Assembly: GCA_016788885.1 (NCBI GenBank)
Contig: JAEURX010000007.1
Coordinates: forward strand, 1 to 60,615
Direction: 5' to 3'
Length of the DNA stretch: 60,615 nt
From: Nitrospira sp.
GTDB lineage: Bacteria > Nitrospirota > Nitrospiria > Nitrospirales > Nitrospiraceae
The stretch's first letter is position 1. Each line of letters starts with the position of its first letter. The notes below the pieces were generated by a model. The model searched no databases, had not been told where the DNA came from, and saw only the letters and a program-made list of their open reading frames with translations. A program made the translations under genes and the position numbers. Shown here one piece after another: positions 1-8,324 of this stretch.

Positions 1-48
1 TAGGCGCGCCGCCAGCGTTCGTTCTGAGCCAGGATCAAACTCTCATAA
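1..48 (-). rRNA. 16S rRNA, 5' end only (partial)
   Basis: The reverse complement reads GAGAGTTTGATCCTGGCTCA followed by the usual GAACGCTGGCGGCG block, the universally conserved 5' end of bacterial 16S rRNA and the binding site of common 27F primers. Only about 48 nt are inside the window; the gene runs leftward off the edge. The mature 5' end is placed a few nucleotides before the GAGAGTTTG motif by analogy with E. coli, so it is accurate to about 5 nt. Confidence 0.97.
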
Positions 49-114
49 AGGTTCTACTTGAATTGGACCCGAGGGCCACCTCTTCAATACACCTTACCTT
101 ACTCATTTCTCGCT

Positions 115-134
115 CTATTCAGTTGTCAAAGAAC
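115..134 (-). promoter_or_regulatory. rRNA leader boxA-like antitermination site
   Basis: On the minus strand the rRNA leader contains GTTCTTTGACAACTGAATAG, matching the boxA-type element (consensus near TGCTCTTTAACA) found between rRNA promoters and 16S genes in many bacteria, where NusB/S10 bind. It lies about 70 nt upstream of the mature 16S end. A nusB gene is present at 52221-52694. The motif is visible; the antitermination role is inferred from the family. Confidence 0.7.
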
Positions 135-180
135 CGTTTCACGCTTCGGAACGTTTCTTCGTTCCCCACGCGAGCCGCGC

Positions 181-209
181 ACTTTACTATGCGCGCCTGA
201 CCTTGTCAA
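181..209 (-). promoter_or_regulatory. Sigma-70 promoter of the rRNA operon
   Basis: Reading leftward, TTGACA (204-209) is followed after exactly 17 nt by TAAAGT (181-186), then by the GC-rich stretch GCGCGGCTCGCG where transcription should start. A perfect -35, optimal spacing and a GC-rich discriminator are typical of stringently controlled rRNA promoters. A 7-bp inverted repeat (CCTGACC 196-202, GGTCAGG 213-219) brackets the -35 hexamer and could be an operator or chance. Confidence 0.75.
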
Positions 210-371
210 GAGGGTCAGGATTTATTTTTTGATCTGGGGTTCCTGAGAATCCGTCGCAGGTCTTACAACCGCATCGGCCACTAGGCTGGATCAAACGTGC
301 ACTCTTATACCAATCTGGAATTTCGGAGTCAAGCCTTGAAAAGATCTTTTTAATATCGCAGAGTAATTCTT

Positions 372-1400
372 ATGGAACCTTGGTTCAGTTTGAAACGACG
401 CAGCCTCTTAAAGCTCACTGGAATTGCGGCTACCGCTGGCCTCATCGGTGGCTGCGACGGGGTCGGATCTTTTTTCGGCCGGATGTTTGCCGTGCCCGCT
501 CGCGACACAAATTACTTTACCGAAAACAAAAAATTCTACGTTGTGAACTATTCAGACTCGCCATTTAATGTTTCTCGCGACCTAAGACAGGACGAGTGGA
601 GATTGGCCGTGAAGGGAGAGGTGAAAAAACCACTGTCCCTGGGTTGGCGGGAATTGTTAAACCGTGAAAACTTCGAACAAATTTCTACGCTCATGTGCAT
701 TGATACGCTGCCCGGTGGAGACAGCCTCGGCAATGCGCGCTGGCGCGGGATTTCCCTGAAAAAATTGCTGCGAGAAGCGGAAGTCGATGAAGACACGACA
801 CGCGATATCGTGTTTCGCGGCGCGGATGCCTACGACGACAGCATTCCGCTCGCACGCGCAATGCGGGATGACGTCATGCTCGCGTTCTTAATGAACGGCG
901 AGAAATTGCCCAAAGAGCATGGTTTTCCACTCCGTCTGCTCGTACCCGGTCTGTATGGCATCAAAAACGTGAAGTGGATCGTGGAAATCGAGGCGTATGC
1001 CGGGGATTATAAAGGTTATTGGCAGCGCAAAGGATGGACGGACGATGCCACGATCAAGACATTCTCCCGCATCGATTCGCCCGGCCACTATCAAACTTTG
1101 CGCGGCCCCGAACAACGATTCCGCGGCATCGCCTTCGGCGGACCGAACTCCATCAGCAGAGTAGAAATCAGCCTGGATGCAGCAAGAACCTGGGACTCCT
1201 GCGAAATTGAAACACCCATGTCACCCTATTCATGGGTCATCTGGAATTATACGTGGCGCCCACAAAAACGCGGCAAGTATCAGGTTGCCGTCCGCGCCAT
1301 TGACAGCAAGGGCCAACTACAAATTGCCGAATTGATCAGGCCGCAACCAGCCGGCTCGAGCGGATTACACACAATTATTGCCGACGTGGAAAGCCTGTAG
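372..1400 (+). CDS. Exported sulfite oxidase-type molybdopterin oxidoreductase
   Basis: A 342-residue protein of the sulfite oxidase/YedY-SorA superfamily, which oxidises sulfite or reduces oxidised substrates at a molybdenum-pterin site. The N-terminus has a twin-arginine-like signal (KRRSLLKLTG, RR at 9-10) followed by IGGC, a possible lipobox with Cys28. Cys109 in STLMCIDTLPGG is the expected molybdenum-ligating cysteine. Residues about 250-340 resemble the immunoglobulin-like Mo-co dimerisation domain of true sulfite oxidases (conserved SRVEISLDAARTW), which argues against plain YedY. No haem domain is visible, so electrons must go to a separate partner. It is divergent from the rRNA promoter and has no evident operon partner or strong ribosome binding site. 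Confidence 0.85.
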   Translation: MEPWFSLKRRSLLKLTGIAATAGLIGGCDGVGSFFGRMFAVPARDTNYFTENKKFYVVNYSDSPFNVSRDLRQDEWRLAVKGEVKKPLSLGWRELLNRENFEQISTLMCIDTLPGGDSLGNARWRGISLKKLLREAEVDEDTTRDIVFRGADAYDDSIPLARAMRDDVMLAFLMNGEKLPKEHGFPLRLLVPGLYGIKNVKWIVEIEAYAGDYKGYWQRKGWTDDATIKTFSRIDSPGHYQTLRGPEQRFRGIAFGGPNSISRVEISLDAARTWDSCEIETPMSPYSWVIWNYTWRPQKRGKYQVAVRAIDSKGQLQIAELIRPQPAGSSGLHTIIADVESL

Positions 1401-1437
1401 ATTCCCTACGGCCTCAACGCGTCTCCCAATGCCCGCC

Positions 1438-1748
1438 TCACGTTACTCCGGACACACGAGCCTCATCTCGCACACGTACCATCAAACCCAGACCGGGCCG
1501 CTCGAAACACGAATCGTCCGACAGGCAACCTGCTTGACCGAACATCAACGCAGGTTCGCACAGGTCGTAGGCCAGCAAGCGTGTGCCGAACGCCTCCTCT
1601 TGAGCCAAGGATCTGCTTGAGCACCGCCCGCTGAGCGGTCTCCGGATGGTTCGTCTTGTCGAGGAAGGGATGCCAGTCCCGATACCGGGTCACCACCCTG
1701 GAAAGATACAGAGGGAGGTCCGTGAAGAAGGAGGCCAAGCCGGATCAC
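1438..1748 (-). pseudogene. Frameshifted coding remnant, possibly GH3-like
   Basis: Two minus-strand frames together look coding. The first, from a GTG/TTG that overlaps the hydroxylase stop (1745-1747), carries HPETAQRAVLKQIL. Near 1590 the coding-like frame changes to one beginning EEAFGTRLLAYDLCEP that ends at 1438. The pattern PE-x2-Q-R-x-VL-x2-IL followed by an FG resembles the N-terminus of GH3 acyl-adenylase-like proteins, but the remainder does not continue that family and only about 100 codons are left. I read it as a truncated, frameshifted remnant of a gene once coupled to the hydroxylase. Family assignment is weak. Confidence 0.3.
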
Positions 1749-3081
1749 CTCGCGCGTGTATCAAAACCGGGAACGAACGGAGCCAACATCTGGGCTGCAA
1801 ATCCGTCCGGATAGGCTCGATTGACCAATCCCAATGCGCCGACCGCGCGTGCCGTTGGCAAGTATCGCGTGCCGAATAGAACATCCCAAACAATCAGATG
1901 ATTGCCGTAATTGTGATTCGATTCCTCTTTGTGAACCGAGTGGTGCCATTGATGCAGCTCCGGTCCGCTGACCAGATAATTCAACCAGCCCAGCCGCACA
2001 TCCACGTTGGAATGTTGAAAGAATCCGTTCACGGCATACCAGACAACATACGCGCTCAACACGTCTTTTTGAACGCCGAGCGCGAAGAACGGCAGTGCGT
2101 CACACACAAACTGCAGACTCTTATCCACCGGATGAAACCGTCCGACGTTCAGCGTGTAGAGCGTTGCGAGGCATGATGCACCGCATGAAATCGCCAGAGA
2201 AACTCCTGCTCATGACTCAGGCGGTGCAACCAATATCGGACCCCATCGACGAGCACCACCATCAGCACCGTCTGCGCCAACACCGGCCAATCCTTCGGCC
2301 ACCAGAACGCTATCGGCCAACGTTGTCCATCAACCCATGCAAACAGGAAGACTACTACCGCAACGCCCAACGCCTTCGGAAGCAGTACATGCACACGAAC
2401 CACATACCTCGAATCTTGAGCGGCCTCCAGCCATGATGGCCGCCACTCTGGGCGATAGGGCAGCGTGCGTTCACACCCCATGACCACGAGCGTCCCCACC
2501 GTGACAGGCACATAGGTTGCCAGCAGTACACCTGCCCCCTCCCGCAACAACATCATGTTTCCGATCACGCAGGACAGAAGGACCACCGGATACGCCGTAT
2601 ACCGGATGAAGGCAACAACTCGAACTGGTCCTCCTACATCGAGGGAAGGCCGCCCACCGTAGGTCGCATGGAACATCCCCCAGACCAGCAGGAACGACGC
2701 GAATACCAGGTGGAAAAGGGTTGGAAGGGTTGCGCCAAACCAGAAATGAGTCGGTGCAATGGCAAGCCCGATTAGGAGCCTGATGCCCATCACAGCACAA
2801 TAAGCCCAGCCGATGCTTAGCAGCAGCCGTCCGAGCTTGGGCGAGAGAACCAGGGAACCGGACAAGAAGGTCCAAACCACACGGGCAGCACCGGCCAGAA
2901 TCAGGACTTGCACACCAACCAGGACGGGGTACGGAAGCGCACCGCTTTGCCAGGCATGGAAAGGAGGAAGCACCGCCACCGGCGCGACCAACTGAATCAT
3001 CTGCGCCAGCACATGAAATAGAAAGAGTAGCAGCAACCCAAGCAACCACAGTCCGTAGGATCGGGCTACGCGCTGGACCAA
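1745..3081 (-). pseudogene. Sterol desaturase/fatty acid hydroxylase, frameshifted
   Basis: A multi-pass membrane di-iron hydroxylase (fatty acid hydroxylase superfamily) split by a one-base deletion. The upstream frame (3081 to 2149) has about seven hydrophobic segments, then HRLSH (HX3H) and HAVHH (HX2HH), and stops shortly after HHASQR. The next frame resumes exactly where the family continues (LYTLNVGRFHPVDKSLQF) and carries the third histidine box HQWHH before ending at 1745. Restoring one G near 2160 (CAACG-G-CTCTAC) rejoins both parts into a protein of about 445 residues. All iron ligands are intact, so the break is recent or is a sequencing error. A short remnant is coupled downstream. 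Confidence 0.8.
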
Positions 3082-3244
3082 GTCTGCACCAGACAGAGTC
3101 CGTGTATTCTAGGATACATCCCCAGGCAGACAAGAAAACAGCGAGTCTCCGGGCTCAAGCGGGATCGATCGGCGGGAGCTTTCAACGCACAGGCGGTACA
3201 CTCACGAAACGATATGCAGTGGATGGCTCAATGACGGAGCGACA

Positions 3245-3787
3245 CTACCGCGCGCCGCCATCGGCACGTGCGCTGGCGAAGGTGGCCGCAAACAACTCGA
3301 CCATGGCGCGCACGCCCTTGCGCACGGCGTCGGAGACTTCGTCCTTCGGCCCGTAGCCGAGTATGGCTTGGTTCCAGAGGCTGCCGGGCGTCTTTTGGGT
3401 CGTATAGGAACCTGCGTTGCAATCGACGTGATAGGCGGCGATGTATTGATCTCCCACCGTCCACACCTCGCAGGTGAAGAAGCCGAGTTGATTGAGACGT
3501 TCAGGCGCGTCGGGAGCCGGTCCACTCGAGCCTTCGAGCGCGATCCCCGGCACTTTGTTAAGGAGGGTCACCCTGGTCACATCAGTCAACTCGGCACCAC
3601 TGATGCCAAGCTTCTCGGCAGTGCCTTGGGTCTGAACTTCAACCGCGACAAACTTTTTGATGTGCCGCATGTCGGCCACAGGAACAAGCTCGGGGCTGGC
3701 GAGCGCCTCAGACAGAGCAGGTAATACACCGGTCGCGAGCAGCATCAGCACGGACAATCGGCATATCACACCCACAGGTCTCCCCAT
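3245..3787 (-). CDS. Hypothetical exported protein
   Basis: A 180-residue protein of unknown function. The start at 3787 is chosen because GGGAGGAG lies 7 nt upstream and because it gives a clean Sec signal peptide (VICRLSVLMLLATGVLPALS, cleavage near ALA). The mature part has two cysteines (FFTCEVW and HVDCNAG), compatible with a periplasmic disulfide, and a C-terminal amphipathic helix. No catalytic motif or known domain was recognised. It stands alone between the decayed hydroxylase and a deaminase pseudogene. Confidence 0.6.
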   Translation of the reverse strand: MGRPVGVICRLSVLMLLATGVLPALSEALASPELVPVADMRHIKKFVAVEVQTQGTAEKLGISGAELTDVTRVTLLNKVPGIALEGSSGPAPDAPERLNQLGFFTCEVWTVGDQYIAAYHVDCNAGSYTTQKTPGSLWNQAILGYGPKDEVSDAVRKGVRAMVELFAATFASARADGGAR

Positions 3788-3962
3788 GATCAATCTCCTC
3801 CCGCCACGGCACCGCAATAGGTCTACCGCCTGTTGTCTCGCCTGATATACCTCAGCGAGGCCCTTCATATCTAGTTCGCCGCTCGGATCGGTCACACGAC
3901 GCAGCCGGGAGACTACGCAGGACGCCACCGGAAACTGCTCCAGGTTTCACACGCCCGGGTCA

Positions 3963-4480
3963 GTACCGAATCATTCCAGGCATGGCGTCATACTCGCAAC
4001 CACGCGCAAGCTTCCTTCGCCATACCTGGACCTCGGAGATCTTGCGCCGCTGCAGAAAGGAGGTCCGCTGTCGGGAAAAGACCTCATCGTCACAACCGAT
4101 CGCAGCCGTGTCCTTGACGCTGGTTCCGTACTACACACGAACGATACACGCCCAATAGGCCTCGCCCCAACACAGCGGACACGGTTGAGCACTGGTGTAA
4201 AAATCACCGCCTGCACGAGTGAATGAACCCAATGGCCTGGCTGCGGCACGAATCGCCTCCATCTCGGTATGGGCCGTGGGGATCATTGGTGCTACCCACG
4301 CGATTCCACCCTTTCTCCAACGATCTTTCCCCCCATCTCGACTACGGCTCCGAAAGGACCGCCGAGCAACCATCGACGAGTACACAGGCCCTCACTTCGT
4401 CTCAGCGCGCGACCACCTGCCCCATGCCCGTTACCGCTCATCACTTCCCTCTTCGTCGGCATCTCATCGGTTGCCCCTTC
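3963..4480 (-). pseudogene. Nucleoside/guanine deaminase pseudogene
   Basis: A degraded member of the cytidine/guanine deaminase-like family. Pieces in three frames line up in order: GGPFGAVVEMGGKIVGE, then WNRVGSTNDP, then TAHTEMEAIRAA with YTSAQPCPLCWG, then YGTSVKDTAAIGCDDEVF. The zinc/catalytic residues are recognisable (H and E in HTEME, both Cys in PCPLC). At least two frameshifts (about 4275-4300) and an in-frame TAG at 4131-4133, where the family has Tyr, interrupt it; the frame closes at 3963. With three separate lesions this is a true pseudogene rather than a single sequencing error. The 5' end is not well defined. Confidence 0.8.
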
Positions 4481-4504
4481 CAGCCGCAGTACCAATGTTG
4501 GCCC

Positions 4505-5095
4505 TTACGAACCGACGAGTTCGGCCATCTCCTGCGCGGTAAGATCCCGCCAGTGACCGGGCCGGAGATCTCCCACGGTGATCGGTCCGATCGCCACACG
4601 CACAAGCCGCAACGTCGGATGCCCGACGGCAGCTGTCATTCGCCGAACCTGCCGGTTCATCCCTTCACGCAACGTGAGTTCCAGCCAGGCCGTCGGAACA
4701 TGCTTACGAAATCGAATCGGAACGGGCCGTTCAGGTAAACAGGGGGGAGCTTCCAACAGCCGGGCTTGCGCAGGCCGCGTGCGGGTTCCGGCAATCACGA
4801 CCCCGCTTTCGAGGCGCGCCAAGGCAGCGGCATCAGGCACGCGCTCAACCTGAACCAGATAGATCTTGGGAAGATGATGTCGAGGATCGGTAACGTGATG
4901 GGCCAACCGGCCGTCTGAGGTCAGTAACAGCAACCCCTCGCTGTCCAAGTCCAATCGACCCGCGGGGTAGACGTCAGGCACATCGACATACGCGCTCAGC
5001 GTAGGCCGCCCTTCAGGATCGGTAAAACAGGGCAACACGCCGTAGGGTTTGTACAAGGCGAGGGTCCGACCGACGCGGGACAGCGTCATGACCAT
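4505..5095 (-). CDS. rluE: 23S rRNA pseudouridine synthase, RluE-like
   Basis: A small RsuA/RluB-family pseudouridine synthase of about 196 residues that lacks an S4 domain, as RluE does. RluE isomerises U2457 of 23S rRNA. The catalytic aspartate is Asp49 in AGRLDLDSEGLLLL; NRQVRRM and the LVRVAIGP tail are family motifs. The start at 5095 (ATGGTCATGACG) is chosen because homology begins just after it; two Met codons are close together and no strong ribosome binding site decides between them. An open frame continues upstream but does not look coding. A larger paralogue lies at 13787-15025. Confidence 0.85.
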   Translation of the reverse strand: MVMTLSRVGRTLALYKPYGVLPCFTDPEGRPTLSAYVDVPDVYPAGRLDLDSEGLLLLTSDGRLAHHVTDPRHHLPKIYLVQVERVPDAAALARLESGVVIAGTRTRPAQARLLEAPPCLPERPVPIRFRKHVPTAWLELTLREGMNRQVRRMTAAVGHPTLRLVRVAIGPITVGDLRPGHWRDLTAQEMAELVGS

Positions 5096-5215
5096 GGATG
5101 ACTCACATGCCCGTGACGACCAATTCGCGGCCATGACACAGGGTGTGTGGAAGGAAACAGAGCGGCACCACACGTGACTGGGGAAAGAGACTGACGCGAT
5201 GCTTCAAGCCTCGAA

Positions 5216-5839
5216 CTAATCGAGCCGCCTGAAACGAGCCGCATATTCTTCGGGCGGGATCGGCGTACTGAAAAACGCCGACTTGCTCTGATTGACGATC
5301 CGTGTTTTGACGAGTAGGCTCCCGTCCCCTTCCACCGTCAATTCTTGCGCAAACTCCGAAATGTTGCGAAGGGGCTCCTCCGCCACACCGCCTTCAGCCC
5401 GTGTCCGATGGATCAGGATCTGGTTCTGACGGCACGTCACCCGATCTTCCGGCCGTAAATCCAGTTGATGAGCGGTAATGGCGCCATCATAACGATTCAC
5501 CAGTTCCAAGGTATCGTCGTGAACCAATTCCACCCGCACGGCCTCTCGCGCGGCCTCCGCAGGCACTGGCACCCCCAGCATCGCATTTAAGGTGAGTTTG
5601 CTTTCACGGTTCCGGTAGAACCCCACGGTACCCGGCAACGCCTCGCCATGCAATTCGTACATGCCTCCCAACTTGGGACAGTCCGGCCAGGCTAAACTCG
5701 GTTTCAACGTCGGGGGCAACGGCGTGCCTGGTGCAGTTTGGCAACCGGCAAACCCGAGGATTCCAGACAGGGCCATCAGGGCAACGGCGCCCTGCCATCC
5801 CGACTGTCCAAGCTGCCTGGGGCTCAACGTGGTGCGCAT
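5216..5839 (-). CDS. Hypothetical lipoprotein
   Basis: A 207-residue protein with a lipoprotein signal: a basic N-terminus, a hydrophobic stretch and the lipobox GFAGC, giving lipidation at Cys33. The mature part begins with a Pro-rich linker and a short motif with PDCPKLGGMYELHGEA, then a mostly beta-predicted region. I recognise no domain. It probably sits in the outer membrane or periplasm. It stands alone, divergent from the YpfJ-type metallopeptidase at 6132. Confidence 0.65.
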   Translation of the reverse strand: MRTTLSPRQLGQSGWQGAVALMALSGILGFAGCQTAPGTPLPPTLKPSLAWPDCPKLGGMYELHGEALPGTVGFYRNRESKLTLNAMLGVPVPAEAAREAVRVELVHDDTLELVNRYDGAITAHQLDLRPEDRVTCRQNQILIHRTRAEGGVAEEPLRNISEFAQELTVEGDGSLLVKTRIVNQSKSAFFSTPIPPEEYAARFRRLD

Positions 5840-6131
5840 ACGGCAAGTCTAACGAAGCCATCATCTACCTGTCTAGTCAGAATCTCCGGAAATCGCCTTC
5901 GATCACACACACGGCTGCGACTGTCGCACACGTGAACCAGTCACCAGCATGACGTGAGATCCGGTTGACCTTCGTGCGATGAGCAGGTCACAACTGCCTG
6001 GAAAGGCAGGTGGAGATGATCGCCGTGGGGATTTCCAGGCTTGCTCGCCTACGGAAAATGTGGTTCCATCGAGCCCTGATTCGGCACAGTACAGTCGATG
6101 CCACTCACGGCCCTCACCAAGGAGTTCCCTC

Positions 6132-6998
6132 ATGAGATGGGAAGGACAACGGGAAAGCCATAATATCGAAGACCGCCGAGGGATGGGCGTCACCCGATCC
6201 GGCGCAGGACTCGGATTGGGCGGTCTCGTGCTCATCCTCGCGGTCAGCTTTCTCACCGGCACCAATCCGCTCACGCTGCTGAATTTGCTAAACGGTGTCC
6301 AGGAGATGACGGTCCCATCTGAACCGGACCGTCCAGGGCCGATCGGCGCGCCACAGGACGAACTCGGCAAATTTGCCGCGGTCGTACTCGCGGATACGGA
6401 AGCCACGTGGCAAACATTGCTCCCCCGCATGGGCCGATCTTACGAAGATCCTCGTCTGGTGCTGTTTACTGGAGCGGTGCGGTCGGCGTGCGGGACGGCG
6501 TCATCCGCGGTCGGGCCGTTCTATTGCCCGGGCGATCACAAGGTCTATCTCGACCTGTCGTTCTTTCAAGAGTTGGCACAACGTCTCGGCGCACCAGGCG
6601 ACTTCGCCCAAGCCTATGTCATCGCCCATGAGATCGGCCACCATGTCCAGAACCTGTTGGGCGTCGCCGACAAGGTGACCCGGATGCAACAGCGCGGCTC
6701 GGCCGCAGAGCGAAATGCGCTGTCCGTCCGTCTAGAACTGCAGGCGGACTGTTTTGCCGGAGTCTGGGGATACCATGCCAGGAAGAACCGCAATCTCATC
6801 GAGCCAGGCGATTTCGAGGCGGGCCTGCGTGCTGCCGGGGCGATCGGTGACGACCGACTGCAGAAGATGTCACAAGGCCATGTGCAACCGGAAAGTTGGA
6901 CCCACGGGTCATCCGAACAACGGATAACCTGGCTGCGGCGTGGTTTGCAATCCGGCGATCCCGCTGCCTGCGACACATTTACCGATGGACAGTTATAA
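6132..6998 (+). CDS. YpfJ-type neutral zinc metallopeptidase
   Basis: A 288-residue putative neutral zinc metallopeptidase (YpfJ family). The N-terminus has the family signature W..RRESHNIEDRRG followed by one membrane segment at about 28-44, so the catalytic part is probably periplasmic. The zinc motif HEIGH is at 166-170, with further conserved LQADCFAGVW and the C-terminal GSSEQRITWLRRG block. The start at 6132 is set by AAGGAG 7 nt upstream and by the family N-terminus; the frame is open further upstream but has no ribosome binding site. Substrate is unknown for the family. It is followed closely by a FUN14 gene on the same strand. Confidence 0.85.
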   Translation: MRWEGQRESHNIEDRRGMGVTRSGAGLGLGGLVLILAVSFLTGTNPLTLLNLLNGVQEMTVPSEPDRPGPIGAPQDELGKFAAVVLADTEATWQTLLPRMGRSYEDPRLVLFTGAVRSACGTASSAVGPFYCPGDHKVYLDLSFFQELAQRLGAPGDFAQAYVIAHEIGHHVQNLLGVADKVTRMQQRGSAAERNALSVRLELQADCFAGVWGYHARKNRNLIEPGDFEAGLRAAGAIGDDRLQKMSQGHVQPESWTHGSSEQRITWLRRGLQSGDPAACDTFTDGQL

Positions 6999-7067
6999 CG
7001 CCATGGCGCAGCACATCAACGAAGGCTTGGTTTCAGGACTGGCGTTCACTTGGAGAGAGGGAGGCAC

Positions 7068-7511
7068 GTGAGCTTCCTCGGCCTTTTCTCATCCGCTGCC
7101 GGAGCTGCAGCAGAGGACGCCTTCACCCCAGAGCCTCCCTGGAAGGCTAAGACCGTCGTGGCGACTGGCATGGCCACATTGGCAGGAACAGCCGGCTGGA
7201 TTTCTGACATCATCTCTCCAGCGGTGGCACGCTTCGGCGGAAGCTATATCGCCGGGTTTTTTATCGGTTGGGCCTTCCGTCGTTTCGTCATGTTCGTGAT
7301 GGTGATGGGGGCTGTGGCCATCGCCGGGATCGCGTTGCTGAAAAATGCCGGCTGGTGGACGACCGATTGGGCAGCGCTCGAACGGCATGTCACCCACAGC
7401 CTCACGGCGCTGCAACAGGGGGCACACGGGCTCAAGCAGTTTCTGGCCGGCTACCTGCCCTCGGCCGGTGCAGCCGCAGCCGGATTGTTCATGGGGTTCC
7501 GAAAGAAATAA
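7068..7511 (+). CDS. FUN14 family membrane protein
   Basis: A 147-residue protein with the glycine-rich transmembrane segments of the FUN14 family (SYIAGFFIGWAFRRF, then FVMVMGAVAIAGIALL, and a C-terminal LPSAGAAAAGLFMGFRKK). Prokaryotic FUN14 proteins have no established function. The GTG at 7068 is chosen because GAGGGAGG lies just upstream; a TTG at 7050 in the same frame would put that site inside the gene. It follows the metallopeptidase by 69 nt and may share its transcript. Confidence 0.7.
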   Translation: MSFLGLFSSAAGAAAEDAFTPEPPWKAKTVVATGMATLAGTAGWISDIISPAVARFGGSYIAGFFIGWAFRRFVMFVMVMGAVAIAGIALLKNAGWWTTDWAALERHVTHSLTALQQGAHGLKQFLAGYLPSAGAAAAGLFMGFRKK

Positions 7512-7611
7512 TCGGAAGAAACCGTGCGGGACACACTAGACCCTGCCGGATCGTGAAGATCATCGCACGCAAGCTTGCGACATACTCGTGAGCATCGCTG
7601 GCACAGGTTTC

Positions 7612-8169
7612 TCAAAAGCCGATGCTGATGCCGCCGCCACTGCGGCTCCCACCACCACCGAACCCGACACCACCGAATACGCCCCACCAGGGGCCGGAGG
7701 CGCGAGGATGATCCTCTCGCCGGCGATCCCAGCGGTGTAGATGCCTCACCTCCAGCGTGGGAAAACGGTAATCGGCCTCGTCCATCTTTTCGACCACTGC
7801 ACCCGTGACCTCTCCCACAATGGTCACTCTAGTACCATCAACAATGGTCGCCGGATCAAGAAATTCCTTGTGCAACGCCAGAAATCGCCCCTTCGAGTGC
7901 ATGCGATCCAGGTCGGGCTCCTGGTCGTCATCCAAGGGAAGTTGTAACACCTCCAATTGAGTCCCGCCCTTCATGGCCTTGGCTTTGAGAACCTCCCCGC
8001 CCAACAGGACCACCTTGCCCCGATGCGAATCGGGGGATTCCAGAATCTGCTCAAACGTCACGGTCTTCTCAACCTGCGACTCCAAGGCTTCCGGGATGAC
8101 TCGTGTGGACGCACATCCGGCCGTCGTGATCAAGCACCCAATGGCTATCCACTGAAGAACACGCATCAT
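7612..8169 (-). CDS. Slp family outer-membrane lipoprotein
   Basis: A 185-residue lipoprotein of the Slp (starvation lipoprotein) family. It begins MMRVLQWIAIGCLITTAGC, with lipidation at the lipobox Cys. The body shows the family pattern GKVVLLGGEVL, then LEVLQLPLD, then GRFLAL and a G..VTIVGEVTG block. The C-terminus is a Gly/Ser-rich tail after an Arg-rich RWDRRRED segment. Slp proteins are outer-membrane lipoproteins linked to starvation or acid stress in enterobacteria; the role here is unknown. The start at 8169 is preferred over upstream in-frame codons because it gives a short standard signal peptide. Confidence 0.8.
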   Translation of the reverse strand: MMRVLQWIAIGCLITTAGCASTRVIPEALESQVEKTVTFEQILESPDSHRGKVVLLGGEVLKAKAMKGGTQLEVLQLPLDDDQEPDLDRMHSKGRFLALHKEFLDPATIVDGTRVTIVGEVTGAVVEKMDEADYRFPTLEVRHLHRWDRRREDHPRASGPWWGVFGGVGFGGGGSRSGGGISIGF

Positions 8170-8324
8170 AGAGCCAGTATAACGAACCTCGACGAACGAT
8201 ACTACGACCATGGTCTCCTCGTGGAATCGCCCACACGGCGCCGCGACAACGACATTTCTTCCAACCCCGGCACTGGTCTATACTGACATTCTGACAGTGT
8301 CCCTATCGAAAGGAACGGCCCTCT

